From Actinomyces sp. (lineage in GTDB: Bacteria > Actinomycetota > Actinomycetes > Actinomycetales > Actinomycetaceae): a stretch of 23,693 nucleotides of DNA. Below are positions 7,345-14,795 of the stretch, one piece after another. Below the pieces are notes generated by a model. The model saw only the letters and a list, made by a program, of their open reading frames with translations, was not told the DNA's origin and searched no databases. Position numbers and translations under genes: made by a program. The DNA lies in assembly GCF_030530635.1 (NCBI RefSeq), contig NZ_JAUMUL010000057.1, forward strand, positions 1 through 23,693, written 5' to 3'. Within the stretch, counting starts at the first letter, position 1. Every line of letters starts with the position of its first letter.

Positions 7345-8283
7345 ATGTCTGCTTCAACCTCAACCAAACCGACCCGGGATGTGGGAACGCGCAGCAGTCG
7401 CTCATCCGCTGCACGCAAGGAGGCACGCACCGCCTGGCTGATGTCCTCACCGGCCCTGCTGCTGCTCCTGTTGTTCCTGGGTATCCCCATCGCGCTCACA
7501 TTCGTGCTGAGCTTCACCAATGCGCGGTTGATCTCACCGAACCCGCCCGAGTTCATCGGACTGAGCAACTTCATCCGCGCCTTCAGCGCCGACCCGACCT
7601 TCGTCCGCTCGCTGACCAACACGGCCTTCTTCGCGCTGGTGGTGGTGCCCTGCCAGTCGGGGCTCGCCCTGGCGCTGGCGATCCTGGTCAACCAGAAGGT
7701 CAAGGGCGTGACCGCCTTCCGCACCATGATCTTCATGCCGGTGGTCACCTCCATGGTGGTCGTGTCCATCCTGTGGAGCTTCTTCTACGAGGATGACGGC
7801 CTGTTCAACTCGATGCTCAACACCCTCACCGGAGGCGGCTGGACCGCCGTCGCCTGGCTCAACAACCCCGGCACGGCCATGCCCGCCATCATCGTGCTGT
7901 CCATCTGGCAGGCCGTGGGCCTGCACATGATCATCTGGCTGTCCGGCCTGCAGGGCATCGACCCGGCCCTGTATGAGGCCGCCGCCCTGGACGGGGTCAA
8001 CGGCTGGCAGCGCTTCCGGTACGTGACCTGGCCCGGTCTCCACTCCACCATGGTGTTCATCCTGGTGACCATCACCATCGCCGCCCTGGGGCTGTTCGTA
8101 CAGGTCGACGTCATGACCTCAGGCGGACCGCAGGACGCCACCTCCACGCTCGTCTACCACGCGGTGCGCAAGGGCTACCGCGAACAGGACATGGGCTACG
8201 GCAGTGCGATCTCCCTGATCTTCTTCATCGCCGTGCTGGCGATCAGCCTCATCCAGCGGCGCCTGACTCGGGAGGACGACTGA
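7345..8283 (+). CDS. Sugar ABC transporter permease 1 (MalF-like, CUT1)
   Basis: A 312-residue inner-membrane permease with six predicted helices. The first spans about residues 36-57, after a charged cytoplasmic N-terminus. The EAA loop that contacts the ATPase is clear at 211-230 (EAAALDGVNGWQRFRYVTWP). LKxxxYYA-type regions are replaced by family-typical segments such as FRTMIFMPVVTSMVVVSILW. The ATG at 7345 has AAGGA at 7334-7338. The stop codon is one base from the start of permease 2, so the two are translationally coupled and form the membrane channel together. No ATPase gene is present in the locus. Confidence 0.9.
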   Translation: MSASTSTKPTRDVGTRSSRSSAARKEARTAWLMSSPALLLLLLFLGIPIALTFVLSFTNARLISPNPPEFIGLSNFIRAFSADPTFVRSLTNTAFFALVVVPCQSGLALALAILVNQKVKGVTAFRTMIFMPVVTSMVVVSILWSFFYEDDGLFNSMLNTLTGGGWTAVAWLNNPGTAMPAIIVLSIWQAVGLHMIIWLSGLQGIDPALYEAAALDGVNGWQRFRYVTWPGLHSTMVFILVTITIAALGLFVQVDVMTSGGPQDATSTLVYHAVRKGYREQDMGYGSAISLIFFIAVLAISLIQRRLTREDD

Positions 8284-8284
8284 C

Positions 8285-9241
8285 ATGACCGACACCATGA
8301 CCACGGCGACGAACTCCGCCGCCGCTGAGCAGGCCGGGCACCGTAAGGGTCGCAGGTCCGGGCGGGCCGCCACCAGGCGGCGCTCGAAGATCCTGACCTA
8401 CATCGGGCTGACGGCGGCAGCCGTAGTCGCCGTCTTCCCCCTGCTGTTCATGATCTTCTCCTCCCTTAAGCCGGACGCTCAGATCTTCGCCGATCTCGGC
8501 ACGCTCAAGGCCTTCCTGCCCGTGGGGGAGCTGAGCCTGGACAACTACGAGGGCGTGTTCGAACGGGTTCCGGCCGGACGCTTCATCGCCAACTCCGTCA
8601 TCGTGACGGTGGCCATCGTGGGCCTGGGCCTGATCGTGAACTCCATGATCGGCTTCGCCATCTCACGCATGCGTTGGAAGGGCAAGAACATCGTGCTCTC
8701 GCTGGTGCTGGCGACCCTGATGGTCCCCTTCGAGACCATTGCCGTGCCGCTGGTGTTCTGGGTGGCGAAGCTGCCCTCCATCCAGTGGGCCGTGGACGGC
8801 TTCCTGTTCAAACAGGGCATGCTCAACACCTACCAGGTGCAGATCCTGCCCTACGTCGCCAACGCGCTGGCCATCTTCCTGTTCGCCCAGCACTTCGGTG
8901 ACATCCCCAAGGAGATCGACGAGGCCGCTCGGGTGGACGGCGCGAGTTGGTGGACCATCTACCGCAAGATCGTCGTCCCGCTTTCCGGGCCGACCTTCGC
9001 GACCGTTGCGATCATCACCATGCTGCCCGCCTGGAACTCCTACCTGTGGCCGCTGATGGTGGTGCAGCAGGAATCGATGCGGCCGGTGAGTGTGGGGATG
9101 CAGTACTTCTTCCAGCTCAACCCCGTGTGGGGGCAGATCATGGCCTACGGCACCCTGATCACTCTGCCGGTGCTGATCATCTTCGTCATCTTCCAGCGGT
9201 CCTTCGTGCAGTCGCTGGCCGGCACCGCGGTCAAGGGGTGA
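8285..9241 (+). CDS. Sugar ABC transporter permease 2 (MalG-like, CUT1)
   Basis: A 318-residue permease with six predicted helices, beginning after a basic cytoplasmic tail (RKGRRSGRAATRRRSK). The EAA loop is at 213-232 (EAARVDGASWWTIYRKIVVP), and the C-terminus ends in FQRSFVQSLAGTAVKG, the usual MalG-type ending (Q-x-x-F-V-x-G-L/x-x-G-A-V-K-G). The ATG is one base after the stop of permease 1; GGGAGGA near 8270 overlaps the end of that gene and serves as ribosome binding site. The glycosidase gene starts three bases after its stop. Function as the second half of the channel is well supported by context. Confidence 0.9.
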   Translation: MTDTMTTATNSAAAEQAGHRKGRRSGRAATRRRSKILTYIGLTAAAVVAVFPLLFMIFSSLKPDAQIFADLGTLKAFLPVGELSLDNYEGVFERVPAGRFIANSVIVTVAIVGLGLIVNSMIGFAISRMRWKGKNIVLSLVLATLMVPFETIAVPLVFWVAKLPSIQWAVDGFLFKQGMLNTYQVQILPYVANALAIFLFAQHFGDIPKEIDEAARVDGASWWTIYRKIVVPLSGPTFATVAIITMLPAWNSYLWPLMVVQQESMRPVSVGMQYFFQLNPVWGQIMAYGTLITLPVLIIFVIFQRSFVQSLAGTAVKG

Positions 9242-9244
9242 GTG

Positions 9245-10159
9245 ATGGGGCTGAGCCTCCCGGACCACTGGCTGTGGGACCACTGGATCGCCGACGACGG
9301 CGAGCACTACCACCTGTTCTTCCTGCGGGCCTCCCGGGCGCTGCACGATCCGGAACGGCGGCACTGGCGTGCGGCATTGGGACACGCCGTCTCCGCTGAT
9401 GCGCATTCCTGGCGCCTGCTTCCCGACGCCCTGGTGCACTCCGACGGGCCGGCCTTCGACGACCAGGCCATCTGGACCGGCTGCACCGTCCCCAAGCCGG
9501 GTGGCGGCATGCGCGTGTTCTACACGGGCATCTCCCGTGCCGAGCGCGGCATGGTGCAGCGGATCGGCTGGGCCGACTCCGACGACGGAATCACCTTCGA
9601 GCGCCGTTGTGCACAGCCGCTCGAGGCGGACGGACGATGGTATGAGAAGTGGAGTCCCGGCTATGGCTTCGACGAGCCGTGGCGGGACCCCTTCGTGCTC
9701 CGGCATGACGGGCAGTGGCACATGCTCATCACCGCCCGTGCCCGCGGCGTCGACCGGAAGCACGCCGGTGTGATCGGCCACGCCGTCTCCGACGATCTCG
9801 ACCACTGGGAGGTGCTGCCCCCACTGACCCGGCCCAGTGTGTTCGGCCAGCTCGAGGTCAGTCAGTCCCACTGTGTGGACGGGCGCCACCTGCTGGTCTT
9901 CTCCTGCGGGCAGGACATGCAGGCGCAGCCGGGCCCGGGCGGTGTCTGGGTGGCCGAGGGAGAGGGACCGTTGGGACCCTGGGATATTGAGGCCGCTCGT
10001 TCCGTGCGGCCCGAGCACCTGTACGCCGGCCAGCTGTTCCGACTGCGTGACGGGCGGTGGGCGCTTACGGGATTCATCAACATGGTCGATGGCGCATTCG
10101 TCGGCGCCGCTCCGGACCCGCTGCCGTGGGCGGCGATCGAGCTGGCGGAGCGGCCGTAG
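9245..10159 (+). CDS. GH32-like five-bladed beta-propeller glycoside hydrolase (clan GH-J), cytoplasmic
   Basis: A 304-residue protein with the clan GH-J pattern of families 32/43/68. It begins WLWDHWIADDGEHYHLFFLRA, matching the GH32-like blade carrying the catalytic aspartate (D12 here). It has WRDPFVLRHDGQWHMLITA, the RDP motif, with D148 as transition-state stabiliser. GQLEVSQSHC supplies E204 as a possible acid/base. There is no signal peptide and no C-terminal beta-sandwich module, so it is shorter than secreted levanases and probably acts inside the cell on what the transporter imports, perhaps a fructose-containing oligosaccharide. I chose the ATG at 9245 (AAGGGG at 9233-9238) rather than the adjacent GTG at 9242. 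The substrate is inferred from the clan only. Confidence 0.78.
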   Translation: MGLSLPDHWLWDHWIADDGEHYHLFFLRASRALHDPERRHWRAALGHAVSADAHSWRLLPDALVHSDGPAFDDQAIWTGCTVPKPGGGMRVFYTGISRAERGMVQRIGWADSDDGITFERRCAQPLEADGRWYEKWSPGYGFDEPWRDPFVLRHDGQWHMLITARARGVDRKHAGVIGHAVSDDLDHWEVLPPLTRPSVFGQLEVSQSHCVDGRHLLVFSCGQDMQAQPGPGGVWVAEGEGPLGPWDIEAARSVRPEHLYAGQLFRLRDGRWALTGFINMVDGAFVGAAPDPLPWAAIELAERP

Positions 10160-10183
10160 CGGCGACGTCGGCCAGGACACGGC

Positions 10184-10223
10184 ACGGCGGCCCGGGATGC
10201 CTGAACGGCCCCCGGGCCGCCGT
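10184..10223 (+). terminator. Strong terminator-like hairpin closing the sugar operon
   Basis: ACGGCGGCCCGGG (10184-10196) and CCCGGGCCGCCGT (10211-10223) form a perfect 13-bp stem around a 14-base loop, 24 bases after the glycosidase stop. It separates the sugar operon from the SUF operon. The rest of the 10160-10468 gap holds only the SUF control region described below. Confidence 0.7.
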
Positions 10224-10357
10224 CATGTCGGCCGCTCCGGAGCTGACGACGATCGTCCGCGCGGTTGCAGGCGCAGTGGGCTTGTCCGGGCGCCTGCCGG
10301 ATGGGAGGCCCGGGCGGCAACGTGCTCCATCACACGTTCAGACGCCGTGCCAGAAAC

Positions 10358-10400
10358 TTGCCATCGTGGAATTTCGGAACAAAGATCTTCGTTAAAGATC
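10358..10400 (+). promoter_or_regulatory. SUF operon control region with candidate SufR operator
   Basis: AACAAAGATCTTCGTT (10378-10393) is a 16-bp palindrome with seven of eight pairs matching. Its heptamer AAAGATC (10381-10387) recurs at 10394-10400. A -35-like TTGCCA lies at 10358-10363; the hexamer 17 bases further, AAAGAT (10381-10386), is a weak -10 and falls inside the palindrome. A protein bound there would block the promoter. It lies 69-112 bases before sufR. This matches the autoregulated SufR arrangement known in other bacteria; the operator itself is an inference, and it differs from the cyanobacterial CAAC-N6-GTTG pattern. Confidence 0.5.
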
Positions 10401-10468
10401 GGTGCATGGGGGCGGAGCCACCCGGCGGCCCGCCGCCCGCACCGCGCAGAGGCGGAGAGGAGTTAACC

Positions 10469-11197
10469 ATGAGCCAGGCCGACGATGACTCAACCCGCTC
10501 CCGGGTCCTTGATCTGATTGCCGAGAAGGGACCCGTGTCCGCCGCGCAGCTGGCCAAGATCCTCAACCTCACGCCGGCGGCGGTGCGGCGTCACATAACC
10601 GCCCTGGAGCAGTCCGGTGAGATCGAGGTCCACAACCCCGCCGTCAGCGGCAAGCGCCGCCGCGGCCGCCCGGCCCGCTTCTACGTGGCCACCGCCCAGG
10701 CGCGCACCAGTTTCGGCGAGGGATACTCCGAACTGGCCAACCGGGCCCTGGCCTACCTCTCCCAAGTCGGCGGGGAGAAGGCCATCGACTCCTTCGCCGC
10801 CTCCCGCGGACGCGACCTGGAGCGCCGCTACATGCCGATCGTGGATGCCGCCGGCAAGGACCCCGCCGATCGGGCACGCGCCCTGGCGGACGCGCTGACC
10901 CTCGACGGCTACGCGGCCACTGTTCGCGCCGTCGGCGACGGTACCTACGCCGTCCAGCTCTGTCAGGGGCACTGCCCGGTGCGGGACGTGGCCGGGCACT
11001 TCCACGAGCTGTGTGACGCCGAGACCCGCACCTTCGCGCGTCTGCTCGGCGTCCCCGTGCAACGTCTGGCCACCCTCGCCGGGGGCGAGCATGTATGCAC
11101 CACTCACGTTCCCATCGCCATGCCCACGCTGCGCAAACGTGCGGCGCGGGTGGCAGATAGACGTAGCCACAAGCCCGAGAAAACGGAAGGAAACTGA
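10469..11197 (+). CDS. sufR: SufR: iron-sulfur sensing repressor of the SUF operon
   Basis: A 242-residue ArsR/DeoR-like winged-helix regulator. The helix-turn-helix is GPVSAAQLAKILNLTPAAVRRHI (about 21-43), and the wing carries GKRRRGRPARFYV (61-73). The C-terminal half has four cysteines suited to ligating a cluster: C165 and C169 (LCQGHCPV), C182 (ELCDAE) and C210 (GEHVCTTH). SufR proteins bind a cluster and repress suf genes when it is present. The ATG at 10469 was chosen because GAGAGGAG (10455-10462) is six bases upstream; an upstream open extension has no family similarity. Its stop overlaps the sufB start (TGATG), so regulator and pathway are cotranscribed. Confidence 0.92.
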   Translation: MSQADDDSTRSRVLDLIAEKGPVSAAQLAKILNLTPAAVRRHITALEQSGEIEVHNPAVSGKRRRGRPARFYVATAQARTSFGEGYSELANRALAYLSQVGGEKAIDSFAASRGRDLERRYMPIVDAAGKDPADRARALADALTLDGYAATVRAVGDGTYAVQLCQGHCPVRDVAGHFHELCDAETRTFARLLGVPVQRLATLAGGEHVCTTHVPIAMPTLRKRAARVADRRSHKPEKTEGN

Positions 11198-12633
11198 TGA
11201 CCGCACCCGTGACGGAAACCGTGCGCAGCGACGATGAGATCATCGATTCGATCTCGGAGACCTACGAGTACGGCTGGCGCGATTCCGACGCCGCCGGACT
11301 GTCCGCCAAGCGCGGCTTGGACGAGCAGGTGGTCCGCGAGATCTCCGCGCTCAAGGGCGAACCCGAGTGGATGCTGCAAAAGCGCCTGAAGGCCTACGAG
11401 ATCTTCGAGCGCAAGCCCTTGCCGACATGGGGTGTGGATCTGTCCGACCTGGACATGGACCAGGTCAAGTACTTCGTCCGTTCCACGGACCGGCCCGCCA
11501 ATTCCTGGGAGGATCTCCCGGAGGACATCCGCAACACCTACGACCGGCTCGGCATCCCCCAGGCGGAGCGGGACCGGCTTGTGGCCGGTGTCGCCGCACA
11601 GTACGAGTCCGAGGTCGTCTACGAGCAGATCCGTGAGGATCTTCAGGAGCAGGGCGTCATCTTCCTGGACACCGACTCGGCCCTGAAACAGCACCCCGAG
11701 TTGATGCGGGAGTACTTCGGTTCCGTGGTGCCCGCGGGCGACAACAAGTTCGCCGCCCTGAACACGGCCGTCTGGTCGGGAGGCTCCTTCATCTACGTGC
11801 CGCCGGGCGTACAGGTGGAGATCCCCCTGCAGGCCTACTTCCGGATCAACACCGAGAACATGGGGCAGTTCGAGCGTACCCTGATCATCGCCGACGAGGG
11901 CTCCTACGTGCACTACGTGGAGGGCTGCACCGCCCCCATCTACTCCACCGACTCCCTGCACTCGGCCATTGTGGAGATCATCGTCAAGAAGAACGCGCGG
12001 GTGCGCTACACGACCATCCAGAACTGGTCCAACAACGTCTACAACCTGGTCACCCAGCGCGCCACCTGCGCCGAGGGCGCCACCATGGAATGGGTGGACG
12101 GCAACATCGGCTCCAAGCGGAACATGAAGTACCCGGCCGTCTTCCTCATGGGCCCCCACGCCCGCGGCGAGGCCCTGTCCATCGCCTTCGCCGGCGCCGG
12201 ACAGCACCAGGACACCGGCGCCAAGATGATCCACATGGCGCCGCACACATCCAGCCACATCGTCTCCAAGTCGATCTCCCGCGGCGGCGGCCGCTCCGGC
12301 TACCGCGGTCTGGTGCAGGTGCAGAAGAACGCCCGGCACTCCAAGTCCAACGTGCTGTGCGACGCCCTGCTGGTGGACGAGATCTCCCGCTCCGACACCT
12401 ACCCCTACGTCGACATCCGCACGGATGACGTCGAAATGGGTCACGAGGCCACCGTGTCCAAAGTCAGTGCCGACCAGCTGTTCTACCTCATGCAGCGCGG
12501 GCTGACCGAGACCGAGGCGATGGCCACGATCGTGCGCGGCTTCGTGGAGCCGATCGCACGTGAACTGCCCATGGAGTACGCCCTCGAGCTCAACCGGCTC
12601 ATCGAGTTGCAGATGGAGAACTCCGTCGGCTGA
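11197..12633 (+). CDS. sufB: SufB: Fe-S cluster scaffold subunit
   Basis: A 478-residue SufB of normal length, without an intein (several mycobacterial SufB genes carry one). With SufC and SufD it forms the SufBC2D complex on which clusters are built in the cytoplasm. The beta-helix core includes VPPGVQVEIPLQAYFRIN and VEGCTAPIYSTDSLH, with the conserved C244. Further on come C388 (VLCDALLVDE) and E417 (GHEATVSKVS), which correspond by motif to the cluster-assembly residues described in E. coli SufB. The C-terminal SADQLFYLMQRGLTETEA helix region contacts SufC in known complexes. GGAAGGA lies inside the end of sufR, and translation is coupled to it. Confidence 0.96.
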   Translation: MTAPVTETVRSDDEIIDSISETYEYGWRDSDAAGLSAKRGLDEQVVREISALKGEPEWMLQKRLKAYEIFERKPLPTWGVDLSDLDMDQVKYFVRSTDRPANSWEDLPEDIRNTYDRLGIPQAERDRLVAGVAAQYESEVVYEQIREDLQEQGVIFLDTDSALKQHPELMREYFGSVVPAGDNKFAALNTAVWSGGSFIYVPPGVQVEIPLQAYFRINTENMGQFERTLIIADEGSYVHYVEGCTAPIYSTDSLHSAIVEIIVKKNARVRYTTIQNWSNNVYNLVTQRATCAEGATMEWVDGNIGSKRNMKYPAVFLMGPHARGEALSIAFAGAGQHQDTGAKMIHMAPHTSSHIVSKSISRGGGRSGYRGLVQVQKNARHSKSNVLCDALLVDEISRSDTYPYVDIRTDDVEMGHEATVSKVSADQLFYLMQRGLTETEAMATIVRGFVEPIARELPMEYALELNRLIELQMENSVG

Positions 12634-12708
12634 CTCGGCGGCCGACGCCACCCGCACATATTCCCGCCCGATTACGAGCCGCCGGCGGCATGCCGGCAAG
12701 GAGCACCA

Positions 12709-13944
12709 ATGCCCGAACTGAGAACCGACCACTCGCGCGCGTCGCTGGAGGACGAGCGCATCCGCCGCGGACGTCGTTACGTGTCTTCGCGCGCCGAGAG
12801 ACCCACCTCCTTCGATCCGGCCGACATCCCGGTTCCCCGCGGCCGCGAGGAGGAGTGGCGGTTCACGCCCACCAGGCGCTTCGCCCCCCTATTCGACCTC
12901 GACGCCGTCACCGCCGGCTCCGCCTCCCGGCCGCTGACCGTGGACATCGACGCGCCGGCGGGTACCGACGTGGAAACCGTCGACCGCCAGGACTCGCGCC
13001 TGGGCGTCGTCGGGGCGCCCGTGGACCGCACCGGAGTGGTCGCCTGGGCCGCCTTCCCGACCGCGACCGTGCTCACCGTGCGCAAGGATGCGGTGTTGGA
13101 GCGGGCGGCACGCGTGACTACCACCGGAGGTGATCCGGACCTGACCCACCCCGCCGCTCAGCACATCCGTATCACTGCTGAGAAGAACGCCGTCGGCACG
13201 GTGGTGCTCGATCACCGCGGTACTGCGGCGCTCACCCAGACCGTAGAGGCCACCGTCGCCGAAGGGGCCGAACTCACCCTGGTGACCATTCAGAGTTGGG
13301 AGGATGCGGCCGTCCACGCCTCGAATCATCGCGTGCGCGTGGAAGGCCGCGGCACCCTCAAGCACGTGGTCGTCTCCCTGGGCGGGGATGTACGCATCTG
13401 TTCGGACCTCGGTTTCCAGGGCGAGGGTGGACACATTGACGCCTATGGCGTGTACTTCACCGACGCCGGCCAGCACCAGGAGCACCGCCCCTACGTGGCC
13501 CACACCGAGCCCCACTGCTACTCCCGGGTCGCCTATAAGGGCGCTCTGCAGGGGGAGGGAGCCCACTCCGTATGGGTGGGGGACTGCCTCATCGGCGCCG
13601 GGGCCCGTGGCACCGACACCTACGAGCTCAACCGCAACCTGGTGCTCACCGAGGGTGCCAAGGCGGACTCCATACCCAACCTGGAGATCGAGAACGGCAA
13701 TATCGAGGGCGCCGGACACGCCTCTGCCACCGGCCGTTTCGACGACGAGCAGCTGTTCTACCTGCGCGCCCGCGGCATCCCGGAGATGGAGGCCCGCCGC
13801 CTGGTGGTGCTCGGCTTCTTCAACGAGATCGTGGCCGAGATTCGCGTGCCCGAGGTAGAGGAGCGGCTGATGGCCGCCATTGAGAAGGAGCTCGAACTCA
13901 CCGGCCTCGTCTCCGCGCGCGAGCAGGCCGCAGCGGCCCTCTGA
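12709..13944 (+). CDS. sufD: SufD: scaffold partner of SufB
   Basis: A 411-residue SufD, the SufB paralogue that heterodimerises with it and is needed for iron delivery. An N-terminal helical segment has PRGREEEWRFTPTRRF, the usual SufD entry motif. The C-terminal part has IENGNIEGAGHASATGRFDDEQLFYLRARGI; H337 matches by motif the conserved histidine important in E. coli SufD. The ATG at 12709 has AAGGAG at 12698-12703. It is 75 bases after sufB; the gap contains GCCGGC-N5-GCCGGC (12681-12697), a small stem just before the ribosome binding site. Confidence 0.94.
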   Translation: MPELRTDHSRASLEDERIRRGRRYVSSRAERPTSFDPADIPVPRGREEEWRFTPTRRFAPLFDLDAVTAGSASRPLTVDIDAPAGTDVETVDRQDSRLGVVGAPVDRTGVVAWAAFPTATVLTVRKDAVLERAARVTTTGGDPDLTHPAAQHIRITAEKNAVGTVVLDHRGTAALTQTVEATVAEGAELTLVTIQSWEDAAVHASNHRVRVEGRGTLKHVVVSLGGDVRICSDLGFQGEGGHIDAYGVYFTDAGQHQEHRPYVAHTEPHCYSRVAYKGALQGEGAHSVWVGDCLIGAGARGTDTYELNRNLVLTEGAKADSIPNLEIENGNIEGAGHASATGRFDDEQLFYLRARGIPEMEARRLVVLGFFNEIVAEIRVPEVEERLMAAIEKELELTGLVSAREQAAAAL

Positions 13945-14002
13945 TCGGCTCTGAGAGCCGCGCCCGACCAGTTTCCCCCACGAAAGAAGAAGACAACTAC
14001 CG

Positions 14003-14752
14003 ATGAGCACCCTCGAGATCAAGAACCTTCACGTTCAGGTCGCCACCAACGACGGCCCCAAGCCCATCCTCAAGGGCGTCGACCTGACGGTCGCCTCCGG
14101 CGAGGTCCACGCCATCATGGGGCCCAACGGCTCCGGCAAGTCCACTTTGGCGTACTCCATCGCCGGCCACCCCGACTATGAGATCACCGAGGGCGAGGTG
14201 CTGCTGGACGGCGTCGACATGCTGGACATGAGCGTTGACGAGCGCGCCCGTGCCGGCCTGTTCCTGGCCATGCAGTATCCCGTTGAGGTGCCCGGCGTGA
14301 CCGTGGCCAACTTCCTGCGCACCGCCAAGACCGCGATCGACGGCGAGGCCCCCAAGGTCCGCCAGTGGGTGGGGCAGGTCAACCAGGCCATGGAGAACCT
14401 GCGCATGGACTCCGCCTTCTCCCAGCGCGACGTCAACGCCGGCTTCTCCGGCGGTGAGAAGAAGCGCTTCGAGATCCTGCAGATGGAACTATTGCGCCCC
14501 CGTTTCGCGATCCTGGACGAGACCGACTCCGGCCTGGATATCGACGCGCTGCGAGTCGTCTCGGAGGGCGTGAACCGCCTCCACGAGGCCTCTGACGCCG
14601 GTTTCCTGCTGATCACCCACTACACGCGCATCCTGCGCTACATCAAGCCCAGCCACATCCACGTGTTCGTGGATGGTCGGGTCGCCGAGCAGGGCGGACC
14701 CGCCCTGGCCGACCGCCTGGAAGAAGAGGGCTACGACCGATTCCTCGCCTGA
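14003..14752 (+). CDS. sufC: SufC: ATPase of the SufBCD complex
   Basis: A 249-residue cytoplasmic ABC-type ATPase. Walker A is GPNGSGKST (40-48), the signature is SGGEKKR (149-155), Walker B is FAILDE (168-173), followed by TDSGLDIDAL as the D-loop, and the H-loop histidine is H206 in ITHYTR. The FSGGEKKRFEILQMELLRP form is specific to SufC. It hydrolyses ATP to reshape SufB/SufD during cluster assembly. The start at 14003 has only a purine stretch (GAAAGAAGAAG, 13982-13992) about ten bases upstream as ribosome binding site. It is 58 bases after sufD. Confidence 0.96.
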   Translation: MSTLEIKNLHVQVATNDGPKPILKGVDLTVASGEVHAIMGPNGSGKSTLAYSIAGHPDYEITEGEVLLDGVDMLDMSVDERARAGLFLAMQYPVEVPGVTVANFLRTAKTAIDGEAPKVRQWVGQVNQAMENLRMDSAFSQRDVNAGFSGGEKKRFEILQMELLRPRFAILDETDSGLDIDALRVVSEGVNRLHEASDAGFLLITHYTRILRYIKPSHIHVFVDGRVAEQGGPALADRLEEEGYDRFLA

Positions 14753-14795
14753 TACGCACGCCCAGCCACTTCCTCTAGCAGGAGACCAAGCGCAA

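Noticed and set aside
8663..10180. 505-codon open frame on the minus strand
   Set aside because: It is antisense to permease 2 and the glycosidase gene; its product is a His/Gly/Pro-rich translation without family motifs, a usual artefact of high-GC coding DNA.
11197..12633. Intein in SufB, as in some mycobacteria
   Set aside because: The protein has normal length and no splicing motifs.
11104..12732. 542-codon open frame on the minus strand
   Set aside because: It is antisense to sufB, which has full family conservation; the Val/Gly/His-rich product has no recognisable domain.
12889..14022. 377-codon open frame on the minus strand
   Set aside because: It is antisense to sufD and has no family motifs.
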